Source: Variovorax sp. TBS-050B (GTDB taxonomy: Bacteria > Pseudomonadota > Gammaproteobacteria > Burkholderiales > Burkholderiaceae_C). Taken from it: a stretch of 64,000 nucleotides of DNA. The notes below the pieces were generated by a model, which saw nothing but the letters and a program-made list of their open reading frames with translations, had not been told where the DNA came from and did not search any database. The stretch covers positions 4,191,001 through 4,255,000 of the forward strand of contig NZ_JARXYR010000002.1 of assembly GCF_029893635.1 (NCBI RefSeq). Direction: 5' to 3'. The translations under genes and the position numbers were made by a program. Of the stretch, positions 20,199-30,126 are shown piece after piece. How positions within the stretch are numbered: position 1 is the stretch's first letter; each line of letters starts with the position of its first letter.

Positions 20199-22489
20199 TC
20201 AAGGACGGCGCGGCTTGCGCCCCTTCATCTTGTTGGTGGCCTTCTTGACCGCCGCCTTGAACGCCTGCATCGCGGTCTGGGGTTCCGGCGCCGCGGCGGC
20301 CGCGCCGCGCTGCTCGCTGCGCGGCTCGGCGGCGGCGCTCTCGGCCTTGTGGCGCGAACTGCGCTTGGCCGAGGCCTTGACCGGCACGCCTGCGGGGGCC
20401 GCACCCTTGTCCTTCATCGCGCGCGTCGTGAGGTCCTCGCCCTCGCGCACGAGGCGGAAGTCGATCTTGCGACCGTCGAGGTCGACGCGGCTCACCTGCA
20501 CCCGCACGCGCGTGCCGATGGCATAGCGGATGCCGGTGCGCTCGCCGCGCAGTTCCTGGCGCATCTCGTCGAACTTGAAGTATTCGCCGCCGAGTTCGGT
20601 GATGTGCACCAGCCCCTCGACGTACATCGCATCGAGCGTCACGAAGATGCCGAAGGTGGTGGCCGCGGTGACCACGCCGCCGTACTCCTCGCCCAGGTGC
20701 TCGCGCATGTACTTGCACTTGAGCCAGGCTTCGACGTCGCGGCTCGCCTCGTCGGCGCGGCGCTCGTTGGCGCTGCAATGCAGGCCGGCGGCCTCCCAGG
20801 CGAGCACTTCCTTGCTCGGCGCCACGGTGGCCTTCTGCGGCTTGGCCGTCGGTGCCTTGACGCGCGATGCGAGCCGCTTGGCGAGCTTGGCGTGCGCCTC
20901 GCCCGGGGTCGGCAGCATCGGCAGCTGGTAGCGCGTGTTGCCCAGGATGGCCTTGATCACGCGATGCACCAGCAGGTCGGGATAGCGCCGGATCGGACTC
21001 GTGAAGTGGGTGTAGGCCTCGTAGGCCAGACCGAAGTGGCCGCTGTTGATCGGCGTGTAGATGGCCTGCTGCATCGAACGCAGCAGCATCGTGTGGATCT
21101 GCTGCGCATCGGGCCGGTCCTTGGTCGCCTCGGCGATGGCCTGGAACTCGCCGGGGTTCGGATCGTCGGTGATGCTCATGCCGACGCCCATCGCCTTCAG
21201 ATAGCCGCGCAGGATCTCCTTCTTCTCCGGCGTCGGGCCTTCGTGCACGCGGTACAGCCCCGGGTGCTTGCCTTGCGCGATGAAGTCGGCGCTGCACACG
21301 TTGGCCGCGAGCATGGCTTCCTCGATCAGCCGGTGCGCCTCGTTGCGCGTGCGCGGCACGATCTTCTCGATGCGGCCGGCGTCGTCGCAGATGATCTGCG
21401 TCTCGGTGGTTTCGAAATCGACCGCGCCGCGCTTGCCGCGCTGCTTGAGCAGTGCCTTGTAGACGTCCGCCAGGTTCAGCAGATCCTTCACGCGCTCCTT
21501 GCGCTTGGCCGCCTCCGGACCGCGCGTGTTGCCGAGGATCGCCGCCACTTCGGTGTAGGTGAAGCGTGCGTGGCTGAACATCACGGCCGGATAGAACTGG
21601 TAGGCGTAGATCTCGCCGTCCGCAGCCACGAGCATGTCGCACACCATGCAGAGGCGTTCGACCTCGGGGTTCAGCGAGCACAGGCCGTTCGAGAGCTTCT
21701 CCGGCAGCATCGGGATCACGCGGCGCGGAAAGTAGACGCTGGTGGCGCGGTCGTAGGCATCGATGTCGATGGCCGAGCCGGTGTGCACATAGGCGCTCAC
21801 GTCGGCAATGGCCACCAGCAGGCGCCAGCCCTTGCCGCGGCCGACCTTCGCGGGCTCGCAGTACACCGCGTCGTCGAAGTCGCGCGCGTCCTCGCCGTCG
21901 ATCGTGACCAGCGGCACGTCGGTCAGGTCGATGCGTCCCTTCTTGTCGACGGGACGCACTTTCTCGGGCAGCGCCTTGGCCTCGGCGAGGCAGGCCTCGG
22001 AGAACTCGTGCGGCACGCCGTACTTGCGCACCGCGATCTCGATCTCCATGCCGGGATCGTCGATCTCGCCGAGCACTTCCTTCACGCGGCCCACGGGCTG
22101 GCCGAACAGCGCCGGCGGCTCGGTGAGCTGCACCACCACCACCTGCCCCACCTTCGCGTGGCCGGTGGCGCCCTTCGGGATCAGGACATCCTGACCGTAG
22201 CGCTTGTCCTCGGGTGCGACGAGCCACACGCCGCCTTCATGCAGCAGGCGGCCGATGATCGGCTGCTCCGGACGCTCGACGATCTCGACCACGCGCCCCT
22301 CGGGACGACCGCGCCGGTCCTGCCGCACCACGCGCGCCTTGACGCGGTCCTTGTGCAGCACCGCGCGCATCTCGTTGGGCGGCAGATAGATGTCGGCTTC
22401 ACCGTCGTCGCGCTGCACGAAACCGTGTCCGTCGCGATGTCCTTGAACGGTTCCTTCAAATTCATCCAGCAGTCCGCTGGAATGGCCAT
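20199..22489 (-). CDS. rnr: Ribonuclease R, with a disrupted start region
   Basis: RNase R is a 3'-5' exoribonuclease that digests structured RNA. The RNB domain contains [18 protein letters not shown], an S1 domain follows ([18 protein letters not shown]), and a basic tail ends in [10 protein letters not shown]. The usual N-terminal helix-turn-helix is absent. The open frame extends above residue MQRDD (22418) through [13 protein letters not shown], which is true RNase R sequence, but meets no ATG, GTG or TTG before a stop. An ATG with a purine-rich site upstream sits at 22489 in another frame. One missing base near 22478-22487 would join them. Confidence 0.9.
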
Positions 22490-22552
22490 TATTTTTGATA
22501 TGATTCTCTCTTTCCTGAAATTCAAAACATAACTGCTTCGGCAGCTATGTGG

Positions 22553-22637
<85 letters not shown>

Positions 22638-22652
22638 CCCCTACCAAGCTGA

Positions 22653-22687
22653 AACCCCTGTGAATCGTAGATTCGCAGGGGTTTTTT
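22653..22687 (+). terminator. Terminator of tRNA-Leu
   Basis: The stem AACCCCTGTGAATC-GTA-GATTCGCAGGGGTT is almost fully paired and is followed by a T run. It lies 16 bases after the tRNA CCA end. The 354 bases from here to 23041 contain no supported gene; reading frames there are short and one merely reads through the antisense of the tRNA. Confidence 0.92.
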
Positions 22688-23041
22688 CTTTGCCCTGGGT
22701 ACATGATCGAGGGAAGCCTTCCCTCGTGAATGCCGACCGCAGCCAACCCTGGCGCAATCAGCGGCACTCCTGCCCACCCGCACGAACGCTCGCGCTCCTC
22801 GAAAGGAACATCCTGCGAAACGCTGATCGACGGCACGGATTCGAACAAGTGGGCTGGTAAGAGTGCGGCGTTCAACCCGCGGCAGAGACCCTGGACGGGT
22901 CTGCGTATCGGCCTTGAAGCCGAGACGCACCTTACCACGCGGAGACGAAGGTAAACCGACCGCCGGTCAGCGCATCGCCCAGGCGCCGGCGCATACGATC
23001 GTCCGCCTTGCCGCCGTGCCTCTCGTCGTCTTTCATCGACC

Positions 23042-23434
23042 ATGCCCATCCTTCAAAGCATCCGCCAATGGGCGTCGCGAATCAAGCGTGATGCCGTCAC
23101 CCTGTGGTTCGCCTGCCGCCACCCGGGCACGCCCTGGTTCGCCAAGCTGCTCGCCGCTTTCGTGGTCGCGTACGCACTGAGTCCGATCGACCTGATTCCC
23201 GACTTCATTCCCGTGCTGGGCTACCTCGACGACGTTCTCTTGCTGCCCGCCCTCATCTGGCTGAACATCCGACTCGTGCCGGCGGACGTGCTTTCCGAAT
23301 GTCGCGCGCAAGCGGACCAGTGGATGAAGACCCGGGGCGCCAAGCCGCGGAGCATTGGAGGTGCCGTGCTCGTGGTCATGCTGTGGATCGCGATGGGCGT
23401 CGGACTCTGGGCCTGGGTCGCCGGCTTCAGCTGA
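23042..23434 (+). CDS. YkvA-like DUF1232 membrane protein
   Basis: This is a 130-residue protein with the DUF1232 core at about residues 37-75: AYALSPIDLIPDFIPVLGYLDD, where the SPIDLIPDFIPV segment is the family hallmark. Two hydrophobic segments (about 36-75 and 105-128) suggest a small inner-membrane protein. The family is widespread and its biochemical role is unknown. It is monocistronic by position, lying between the tRNA-Leu terminator and the LexA-boxed gene. Confidence 0.85.
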   Translation: MPILQSIRQWASRIKRDAVTLWFACRHPGTPWFAKLLAAFVVAYALSPIDLIPDFIPVLGYLDDVLLLPALIWLNIRLVPADVLSECRAQADQWMKTRGAKPRSIGGAVLVVMLWIAMGVGLWAWVAGFS

Positions 23435-23463
23435 GTCAAGTCGGCACCCTGCGGCGGTTAATT

Positions 23464-23483
23464 TACTGTACATTCATACAGTC
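23464..23483 (+). promoter_or_regulatory. LexA-type SOS box
   Basis: TACTGTACATTCATACAG matches the proteobacterial LexA operator pattern CTGT-N8-ACAG exactly (CTGT at 23466, ACAG at 23478) and keeps the flanking TA. It ends about 20 bases before the ATG of the 93-residue gene at 23504, where a repressor would block the promoter. The upstream YkvA-like gene ends at 23434, so the box serves the downstream gene. Confidence 0.75.
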
Positions 23484-23503
23484 TTTTAACAAAGGATACC
23501 GCC

Positions 23504-23785
23504 ATGTCCGCATCTGCAGAACCCTCACCTCCTGGCCGCAACCATGCACTGAGCGAAGCCCTGGCATGGATTTCGAAGTTCGCGCATGCATGGAAAGCCA
23601 TCGAGCCGGCGCCGCACTCGCTGAGCATCGACGGCTTCATCATCTGGGGGCCGGTGCTCTACGAAAAGCACGGCAACGAAGACCCGGTGGCACTCGCGGC
23701 GCAGCTCTACGGCAAGTCAGGCCGATACTTCAGGTACCTGTATCCCGGTCGGACCTCCGAGGACGAGCGCACCCCTTCGGATTGA
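23504..23785 (+). CDS. Small protein of unknown function, probably SOS-regulated
   Basis: I do not recognise this 93-residue protein. The ATG has AAAGGA nine bases upstream and the LexA-type box just before that. There is no signal peptide, membrane helix or cysteine motif. The middle is rich in aromatic residues: LSIDGFIIWGPVLYEKHG, then LYGKSGRYFRYLYPGR. This suggests a compact folded domain at residues ~25-82 with flexible Pro/Ser/Glu ends. Its place between two unrelated small membrane proteins gives no functional clue; the operator is the only lead. Confidence 0.7.
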   Translation: MSASAEPSPPGRNHALSEALAWISKFAHAWKAIEPAPHSLSIDGFIIWGPVLYEKHGNEDPVALAAQLYGKSGRYFRYLYPGRTSEDERTPSD

Positions 23786-23823
23786 GCCGACATCTGCCGT
23801 CAGCCCGGACGACTTGGTCCTAG

Positions 23824-23841
23824 GTGTGGCAAAAGTCACAC
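23824..23841 (+). promoter_or_regulatory. CRP/FNR-family-like palindrome
   Basis: GTGTGGCAAAAGTCACAC is an inverted repeat (GTGTG-N8-CACAC) matching the CRP consensus TGTGA-N6-TCACA at nine of ten positions. It lies about 100 bases upstream of the GTG at 23937 in a locally AT-richer stretch. Regulator identity is inference from the motif alone. Confidence 0.4.
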
Positions 23842-23936
23842 TTTCAACTCAAAAAGCGTCCGGAAGTAACGCCGATGCGACACATAAAGTTACGTTTAGT
23901 TTGAGAATACGTTCATCTAACCAAACGGAAACCATC

Positions 23937-24023
23937 GTGATCGCTGCATTCACCTTGTTGATCGGCATGTTTCTCGGCGCGCTGTTCATGAGCCTTCTGG
24001 TCATCTCGCGCTCGGAAGACTGA
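23937..24023 (+). CDS. 28-residue single-pass membrane peptide
   Basis: A short frame starting with GTG, with CGGAAA seven to ten bases upstream, encodes IAAFTLLIGMFLGALFMSLL followed by VISRSED. That is one hydrophobic helix of about 20 residues with a short charged C-terminus, as in known small membrane proteins. A terminator follows at 24061. The same frame could extend upstream to a TTG at 23814 (69 residues), but that segment lacks a ribosome site and looks non-coding. No homologue is recognised. Confidence 0.5.
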   Translation: MIAAFTLLIGMFLGALFMSLLVISRSED

Positions 24024-24060
24024 GGGCTGCCGGCCGGAACGGCCGCGCCTCCGCCAGTTG

Positions 24061-24090
24061 AAAAGCCCGCTCGCGCGGGCTTTTCTCTTT
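24061..24090 (+). terminator. Intrinsic terminator after the small membrane peptide
   Basis: AAAAGCCCGC-TC-GCGCGGGCTTTTCTCTTT forms a GC-rich stem with a T-rich tail. It lies 38 bases after the peptide stop. Its A-rich left flank could also let it act on the opposite strand, downstream of rimO. Confidence 0.85.
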
Positions 24091-24110
24091 CTGAATGACG
24101 GAAGTGGTCC

Positions 24111-25517
24111 TCAGATCGGCAGCGCGATCAGGTCATGACCTTCCGCGCCCACGATGCGCGCGCGCGTGAACTCGCCCACCTTGAGCGTCTTGCTGATCTT
24201 CTCAGGCGGCAGCAGCCGCACGGTTCCGTCGATCTCGGGCGCGTCGGCATAGGTGCGCCCCACGCCGCCCTTGCGGCCGAGGGCCGGCGCCGAATCCACC
24301 AGCACCTGCATCGTGGCACCGACGCGCTGGCGCAGCTTGGCGATCGACACGGCTTCGGCCACTTCCATGAAGCGGGCGCGGCGCGCCTCGCGCTCTTCGG
24401 GCGGCAGCATGCCGGGGATGTCGTTCGCGGTGGCCCCCTCGACGGGGCTGTAGGCAAAGCAGCCGGCGCGGTCGATCTGCGCCTCGCGGATGAAGTCGAG
24501 CAGGTGCTCGAATTCCTGCTCGGTCTCTCCCGGGAATCCCGCGATGAAGGTGCTGCGGATCACGAGTTCGGGGCAGACCTCGCGCCAGCGCGCGATGCGC
24601 TCGAGGTTCTTCTCGCCGCTCGCGGGACGCTTCATGCGCTTGAGCACGTCAGGGTGGCTGTGCTGCAGCGGCACGTCGAGGTACGGCAGCACCTGGCCGC
24701 TGGCCATCAGCGGAATGACTTCGTCGACGCTCGGATACGGGTACACGTAATGCAGCCGGACCCATGCGCCGAAGGGCTCCGCGATTTCGCCGAGCGTGCG
24801 GACCAGCTCGAGCATGCGCGTCTTGACCGGCTTGCCGTCCCAGAAGCCGGTGCGGTACTTCACGTCGACGCCGTAGGCCGAGGTGTCCTGGCTGATCACC
24901 AGCAGTTCCTTCACGCCGCCCTCGAACAGCGCCTTCGCCTCGCCGAGCACATCGCCGACCGGCCGCGAGACGAGGTCGCCGCGCATCGACGGAATGATGC
25001 AGAAGGTGCAGCGGTGGTTGCAGCCTTCGCTGATCTTCAAGTATGCGTAGTGCCGCGGCGTGAGCTTGACGCCGGCGATGCCGAAGGTATTCGGCACCAG
25101 ATCGATGAAGGGATCGTGCGGCTTCGGCAGGTTGGCGTGCACCGCATCCATGACTTCCTGCGTCGCATGCGGCCCGGTGACGGCGAGCACGCTCGGATGC
25201 ATCTGCCGAACGAGGTTGCCGCCCTGCTCCCCGGTCTTGGCGCCGAGGCAGCCGGTGACGATCACGCGGCCGTTCTCTGCCAGCGCCTCGCCGATGGTGT
25301 CGAGGCTTTCCTTCACCGCATCGTCGATGAAGCCGCAGGTATTGACGATCACCAGGTCCGCGCCTTCGAAGGTCTTGGCGGTCTGGTAGCCCTCGGCACT
25401 CAGCTGGGTCAGGATCAGTTCGGAGTCCGTGAGGGCTTTCGGGCAGCCGAGGCTCACGAAGCCGACCTTGGGGGCGGCCGACGTGGCAGTTCGTTCGTGG
25501 GAGGCAACTTCGCTCAT
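24111..25517 (-). CDS. rimO: Ribosomal protein S12 methylthiotransferase
   Basis: RimO (468 residues) methylthiolates the conserved aspartate of ribosomal protein S12 using radical SAM chemistry. The N-terminal UPF0004 domain supplies three cluster cysteines (Cys25 in [12 protein letters not shown], Cys61 in NTCGFI, Cys90 in GCLGAK). The radical SAM motif CNHRCTFC gives Cys166, Cys170 and Cys173. A C-terminal TRAM domain ends the protein. [12 protein letters not shown] separates RimO from MiaB. It is transcribed away from phaR with a short gap. Confidence 0.96.
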   Translation of the reverse strand: MSEVASHERTATSAAPKVGFVSLGCPKALTDSELILTQLSAEGYQTAKTFEGADLVIVNTCGFIDDAVKESLDTIGEALAENGRVIVTGCLGAKTGEQGGNLVRQMHPSVLAVTGPHATQEVMDAVHANLPKPHDPFIDLVPNTFGIAGVKLTPRHYAYLKISEGCNHRCTFCIIPSMRGDLVSRPVGDVLGEAKALFEGGVKELLVISQDTSAYGVDVKYRTGFWDGKPVKTRMLELVRTLGEIAEPFGAWVRLHYVYPYPSVDEVIPLMASGQVLPYLDVPLQHSHPDVLKRMKRPASGEKNLERIARWREVCPELVIRSTFIAGFPGETEQEFEHLLDFIREAQIDRAGCFAYSPVEGATANDIPGMLPPEEREARRARFMEVAEAVSIAKLRQRVGATMQVLVDSAPALGRKGGVGRTYADAPEIDGTVRLLPPEKISKTLKVGEFTRARIVGAEGHDLIALPI

Positions 25518-25556
25518 ATGAGCCGTATTGTCCCAGCTATCGGCCGGGCCCGGGAT

Positions 25557-26090
25557 TCAGGGGCGTTTGATGCCGAACGCGCCCAGCACCTGTTCGGTGT
25601 TCTTCTGCATCTGTTCCTGCATCTGCAGGAAGACGTTCTTCGACTGCTCCACGTAGTTGCCCATCAGGCCCTGCAGCATCGGCGACTGCATCGTCAGGAA
25701 GCGGGACCACATCTCGGGCGTGAGGCCTTCGGCCTTTTCGGCGAGCTGGGCCTGCACTTCGGTCATGGCCTGGATGTTCTTCTCGAGGTACGGGCCCATG
25801 TAGCCCTGCATCGCCTGGCCGTAGAAGCGGATGATGTTGGCCAGCACCTGCTCGGTGAACATCGGAGCGCCGCCCGCTTCTTCTTCAAGGATGATCTGCA
25901 GCAGGATGCTGCGCGTGAGATCGTCGCCGGTCTTGGCGTCGCGCACCACGAACTGGGCGTTCTGGATGACCAGCTGCTTCACCTCGGTCAGGGTGATGTA
26001 CGTGGACGTCTCGGTGTCGTAGAGCCTTCGGTTGGGGTACTTCTTGATGACACGTTGCACCGGTTTGACCCCGGACTTCTTGCTCTGCAC
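25557..26090 (-). CDS. phaR: Polyhydroxyalkanoate synthesis repressor
   Basis: PhaR (177 residues) represses phasin genes and binds PHB granules. The N-terminal DNA-binding domain contains IKKYPNRRLYDTETSTYITL, the family hallmark. The PHB-binding domain follows (LTRSILLQIILEEEAGG, IIRFYGQAMQGYMGPYLEKN, MQSPMLQGLMGNYVEQSKN). I chose the GTG at 26090 because GAGGAG lies six bases upstream. The ATG at 26117 would add nine residues. With bdhA at 30,127 it indicates that the organism makes and mobilises PHB. Confidence 0.93.
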   Translation of the reverse strand: MQSKKSGVKPVQRVIKKYPNRRLYDTETSTYITLTEVKQLVIQNAQFVVRDAKTGDDLTRSILLQIILEEEAGGAPMFTEQVLANIIRFYGQAMQGYMGPYLEKNIQAMTEVQAQLAEKAEGLTPEMWSRFLTMQSPMLQGLMGNYVEQSKNVFLQMQEQMQKNTEQVLGAFGIKRP

Positions 26091-26193
26091 TGCGCGCTCC
26101 TCTACATGGATGCCCATGTCGTGCGGACGATTCTAGGTAGCGGTTTTGCTGCATCGCGACAAGGTTTACCCTGACCGTGCGCCGCCCTCATCT

Positions 26194-26562
26194 TCAGTCG
26201 AGCGACGTCGCATATTCGGCACCGCATGCGCCGCAGCCCGCGGTCTCCGGACGTTCTTCGCTCGCCTCGCGAAAGCGCAGGGGATTCTTCTGTCCGTACA
26301 CCACCCAGCAGCGCGGGCAATGCTCGTGGCCGGCGGTGGGCAGGTAGGCACGGGCGCGCTGCTCGACGCGTTCCTGCGTCACGGGCACGCCCTGCCGAAG
26401 GGCGCGTGCGATTTCGCGCGCGGCCATGGTGTCGGTGCGACCGCTGGCATGGTCGGTGATGCCGTAGGCCGCGCGCGCAAATTCGATGGGGGCTTGCCGG
26501 AGCAATGCGGCCAGCCGCTTCTCGGCCTGAGCCCGATCAACCAGCGTTGACCGCGTATTCAT
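26194..26562 (-). CDS. Hypothetical protein with C-terminal zinc ribbon
   Basis: This is a 122-residue protein I do not recognise. Residues 1-75 are helical and rich in Ala, Arg and Glu. The C-terminus holds two CxxC pairs, CPRC at 82-85 and CGAC at 110-113, the spacing of a zinc ribbon. The ATG at 26562 (MNTRSTLVDR) is chosen because upstream extension would read through the tRNA-Val antisense. A nucleic-acid or protein-binding role is plausible but unproven. Confidence 0.65.
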   Translation of the reverse strand: MNTRSTLVDRAQAEKRLAALLRQAPIEFARAAYGITDHASGRTDTMAAREIARALRQGVPVTQERVEQRARAYLPTAGHEHCPRCWVVYGQKNPLRFREASEERPETAGCGACGAEYATSLD

Positions 26563-26729
26563 CAGATCGCTTATCAAGAAATTTGAGAAAGGCTTGCAGA
26601 GTGGCCAAGGTAGCACAACAACCGGGCCATGGTCTTTGTCTGCGCACCGAAAGGACGATGGACGCACCGGGGAACCCGGTGATGCTCTGTTCAAGGAACC
26701 CGGTGGTTGGCCGGGAATGAAGCAGAAAT

Positions 26730-26806
26730 TGGTAGGCGCGATTGGACTCGAACCAACGACCCCCACCATGTCAAGGTGGTGCTCTAACCAGCTGAGCTAC
26801 GCGCCT
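26730..26806 (-). tRNA. tRNA-Val(GAC)
   Basis: A 77-base tRNA with encoded CCA. The acceptor AGGCGCG pairs with CGCGCCT, the D-arm is GCTCAGCTGGTTAGAGC, the anticodon stem CCACC/GGTGG holds the loop TTGACAT with anticodon GAC, and the T-loop is TTCGAGT. It lies 48 bases beyond the corrected relA stop on the same strand. Confidence 0.95.
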
Positions 26807-26854
26807 AAGGATGTGTCCGAGAAGCAGCTATTGTAGCAGGAGAAAACGCACTTT

Positions 26855-29090
26855 TTAGCGCCGACGTGCAGATCGCACGCCGGTGACCGCCATCACGCTC
26901 CCGAGCACCTGCGTCAATCGCGCGGCATCGGAGATCTCGACGGTGAAGGTCATCCATGCCGTTCCCTTGACCGACTGCGTCTGCACGCCGATCACGTTCA
27001 TCTTTCTCGCGCGCGAACACATCGGAGATGTCGCGCAGCAGACCCTGGCGGTCGGCGGCTTCCACCGCGACGTCGACCGCGTAGACCGGCGACTCGCCGC
27101 CCTTCGAGGTACCCCACTCGACGTCGATCACGCGGCCGCTGTCGCGCGAGGCCATCATGCGGAAGTTGCTGCAGTCGGTGCGATGCACGCTGACGCCGTG
27201 ACCGCGCGTCACGAAGCCGCTGATCGCATCGGGCGGCGCCGGCTTGCAGCACTTGGCCAACTGCGTCATCAGCGAAGACACGCCCACCACCAGCACGCCG
27301 CCCTTGCCCGACTTCTCGCTCGCGCGCGGCTTCTTGATGTGCACGCCGTCGTCGGGATTCGGCGCGGGCTCCGGCGGCCGCAGCAGCATCTCGATGTTGC
27401 GCAGCGAGAACTCGTCCTTGCCGACCACTTCGAACAGCTGGTCCGCCGACTTGAAGCCCAGTTGCGAGGCGAGGTCCTCGAGCCGCGTTGCGGTCTTGCC
27501 TTCGCGCTGCAGCAGCTTCTCGACCGCCTCGCGTCCGCGTGCGACGGTCTCGTGCGTGATCTGCGCGTTGAACCATGCGCGCACCTTGGCGCGTGCGCGA
27601 TGGCTCGCCAGGTAACCCAGCTCGGCATTGAGCCAGTCGCGCGACGGGCCGCCTTCCTTGGCCGCGATGATCTCCACCGTCTGCCCATTGGACAGCGGCG
27701 TGTTGAGCGGCACCATCGCGCCGTCCACGCGCGCACCGCGGCAGCGGTGGCCGAGCGAGGTGTGCACGGTGTAGGCGAAGTCGACCGGCGTCGCGCCCTG
27801 CGGCAGTTCGACGATCGCCGCATCGGGCGTGAGCACATAGATGCGGTCGTCGAAAAGCCCCTGCCCCTGCAGGCCGCCGGAAAGATCGCGCTCCCACGCG
27901 AGCAGTTGCCGCAGCACCGCGATCTTCGCGTCGTATTCGCCGCTGGCCCACACGCCGGCATAGCCCTTGTGGCCGGCTTCCTTGTAGGCCCAGTGGGCCG
28001 CCACGCCGTGCTCGGCATGGTCGTGCATCTCTTCGGTGCGAATCTGAATCTCGATCGGCTTGCCGGGCTTGCCGTCGATCAGCTCGCGCACCACCGTGTG
28101 CAGCGACTGGTAGCCATTGGGCTTGGGCCTGGCGATGTAGTCGTCGAACTCCTCGTCGATCGGCTGGAAGTGCGAATGCACCCAGGCCAGCGCCGCATAG
28201 CAGTCCTTGACGTCGGGCACCACCACGCGCAGCGCGAGGATGTCGAACACCTGCGCGAAGTCGAGCGACTTGCCGCGCATCTTCTTGACGATGCTGTAGA
28301 TGTTCTTCGGCCGCCCCTGCACCGTGGCGCGCACGCCCTCGGCCTGCAGTTCCCGCTCGAGCTGCGAGCGCAACTGCTCGACGTGGCCCTCGCGTTCGAC
28401 GCGCTTCTCGTCGAGCAGCCGCGCGATCAGCTTGTAGGTCTCGGGCTCGAGGAAGCGGAACGAGAGATCCTCGATCTCCCATTTCACCTGCCAGATGCCG
28501 AGCCGGTTGGCGAGCGGCGCGAACACCTGCAGCGACTCGCGCGCCACGCTTTCAGGCGCAGGCTGCTTGCTCGCCGCGGCGTGCCGCAACGTCTGCAACC
28601 GCGATGCGAGGCGCAGCATCACCACGCGCAGGTCGCGCGAGAACGCGAGCAGCATCTTGCGCACGTTCTCGGTCTGCGCGCCGGCGCCTTCGGCATGGCC
28701 CTGCGACGCCGAGCGCGCCTGCTCCTGCACGCGGACCAGCTTGGTGGTCTCGACCGCCAGCGCCGCGAAGTTCTCGCCGAAGACCTTGGCGATCACCTCC
28801 TGCGGCCGGTTGAGGTGGGGGCACGCGTAGACAAGGTAGCTCGCCGCCTGCATGGCCTCGGAGCCGCCCATCTTCGCCACGATGGCGGCCACCGCATCGG
28901 CATGCGCGAGCGTGTTCTCGCCGGTGTCGAGCGTCTCGTCGGCGATCAGCGGCTCGGCGAAGGCGCGCGCGCGCGCCAGCATGTTCGCCATCACGGGCGT
29001 GCGGTCGGCCGTGGCGGCGGACAGCGGATAGTCGACCACGGCCATGTCGGGCGTGGTCGCCGTCTGAAGGTTCGAGGACTCTCGCTTCAC
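26855..29090 (-). CDS. relA: (p)ppGpp synthetase RelA, frameshifted near the C-terminus
   Basis: RelA (744 residues after correction) makes (p)ppGpp on stalled ribosomes. The HD domain is degenerate: it lacks the HD pair (LAHADAVAAIV), so it is a RelA-type synthetase-only protein. The synthetase domain has GRPKNIYSIVKKM, PKPNGYQSLHTVV and EIQIRTEEMHDHAEHG. TGS and zinc-finger regions follow (CCKPAPPDAISGFVTRG). In the ACT domain, GAGAAAGATG carries an extra A (plus-strand TTT at 27003-27005). Removing it restores EKMNVIGVQTQS and a stop at 26855. A GTG at 29090 or ATG at 29045 is the start. Confidence 0.92.
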
Positions 29091-29098
29091 GTGGCAGC

Positions 29099-30058
29099 TC
29101 AATCGAACAGGAAGGACACGACGGCGGCGACCTGGGCGGGATCGACGAAGGTGGGCGCATGCCCGACGCCGTCGAACTCGACCAATGTCGCGCGCGGTCC
29201 GCGCTGCGTCATGGCCTGTGCGGTCTCGCGCGACAGCAGATCGGACTGTGCGCCGCGCGTCACCAAAGTGCGTGCCGTGATCGCGTCGTAGAGGCTCCAC
29301 ATCACCGCGCCGCCCTGGGCCGCGGCCTCGGGAGTGATGGAACGCAGCGCGACGGCGATCGCGGGGTCGTAATGCAGCAGCCACGGACCGGCAACCTGAT
29401 CGTCGCCGTCGCGCGGCGCGGCCTTGGCCGCACCGTCGGCCGTGCGCTCGGATGCCGGCACCACCATGTGCCGCGAGAGCGCCAGCCATTGTTCGGGCGT
29501 GTGCGGACCGAAGCTGGTGGAGATCGCCCACATCGCATCGGCGGCGGCCTGCAGGCTCTCGTAGCGACCGCCCTGCCCCACGTAGGCGGCGATGCGCTGC
29601 AGCGCGGCGGCCTCGATCGTCGGGCCGACGTCGTTGACGACGAAGCGGCGTATCGGCCGCACCAGCGGCAGCTCGCGGTGCCCCGCGAGCACGAAGCCGA
29701 TCAGCCCGCCCATGCTGGTGCCGAGGTAGTCGAGCGTCTCGATCGGCTGCTCGCGATGCAGTTGCGCGACCAGCGCCAGCATGTCGGCCGCATACACCGG
29801 CACCTGGTAGAGCATCGGGTCGCGCAGCCAGTCGCTGCGGCCACGGCCCGCCACGTCCGGGCAGACCACGCGCACGTCGCCGCCGGCACGCGCCACGATG
29901 GCGCGGGCCAGCACGTCGAAGTCGCGCCCCTGCCGCGTCAGCCCGTGCACGCAGACCACCACGCGCGCACTGTGCGCGTCGCCCCACTGCCAATAGGCCA
30001 TGCGATGGCCGCCCTGGGCGTCATCGCACGCCACGTCATGAAGCGTCGGGTCGGTCAT
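29099..30058 (-). CDS. Alpha/beta hydrolase
   Basis: This is a 319-residue alpha/beta-fold hydrolase. The oxyanion region VVCVHGLTRQGRDFD and the nucleophile elbow GTSMGG (in YLGTSMGGLIGFVLAG) are clear. A late Asp and a histidine in DGVGHAPTF complete the triad. It has no signal peptide. The start ATG at 30058 avoids an upstream extension into the bdhA promoter. It overlaps nothing and ends nine bases before the relA GTG, so the pair may be cotranscribed. The substrate is unknown. Confidence 0.87.
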   Translation of the reverse strand: MTDPTLHDVACDDAQGGHRMAYWQWGDAHSARVVVCVHGLTRQGRDFDVLARAIVARAGGDVRVVCPDVAGRGRSDWLRDPMLYQVPVYAADMLALVAQLHREQPIETLDYLGTSMGGLIGFVLAGHRELPLVRPIRRFVVNDVGPTIEAAALQRIAAYVGQGGRYESLQAAADAMWAISTSFGPHTPEQWLALSRHMVVPASERTADGAAKAAPRDGDDQVAGPWLLHYDPAIAVALRSITPEAAAQGGAVMWSLYDAITARTLVTRGAQSDLLSRETAQAMTQRGPRATLVEFDGVGHAPTFVDPAQVAAVVSFLFD

Positions 30059-30126
30059 GAAAACGAAGTCGTGCTGGTGCGGATAATGGTCTCGTCGCAT
30101 CCTAATTCATCCGGAGATACATCTTT

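Noticed and set aside
26640..26710. Direct repeat GGAACCCGGTG occurring twice
   Set aside because: Eleven bases and only two copies; likely chance, or a remnant without supporting structure.
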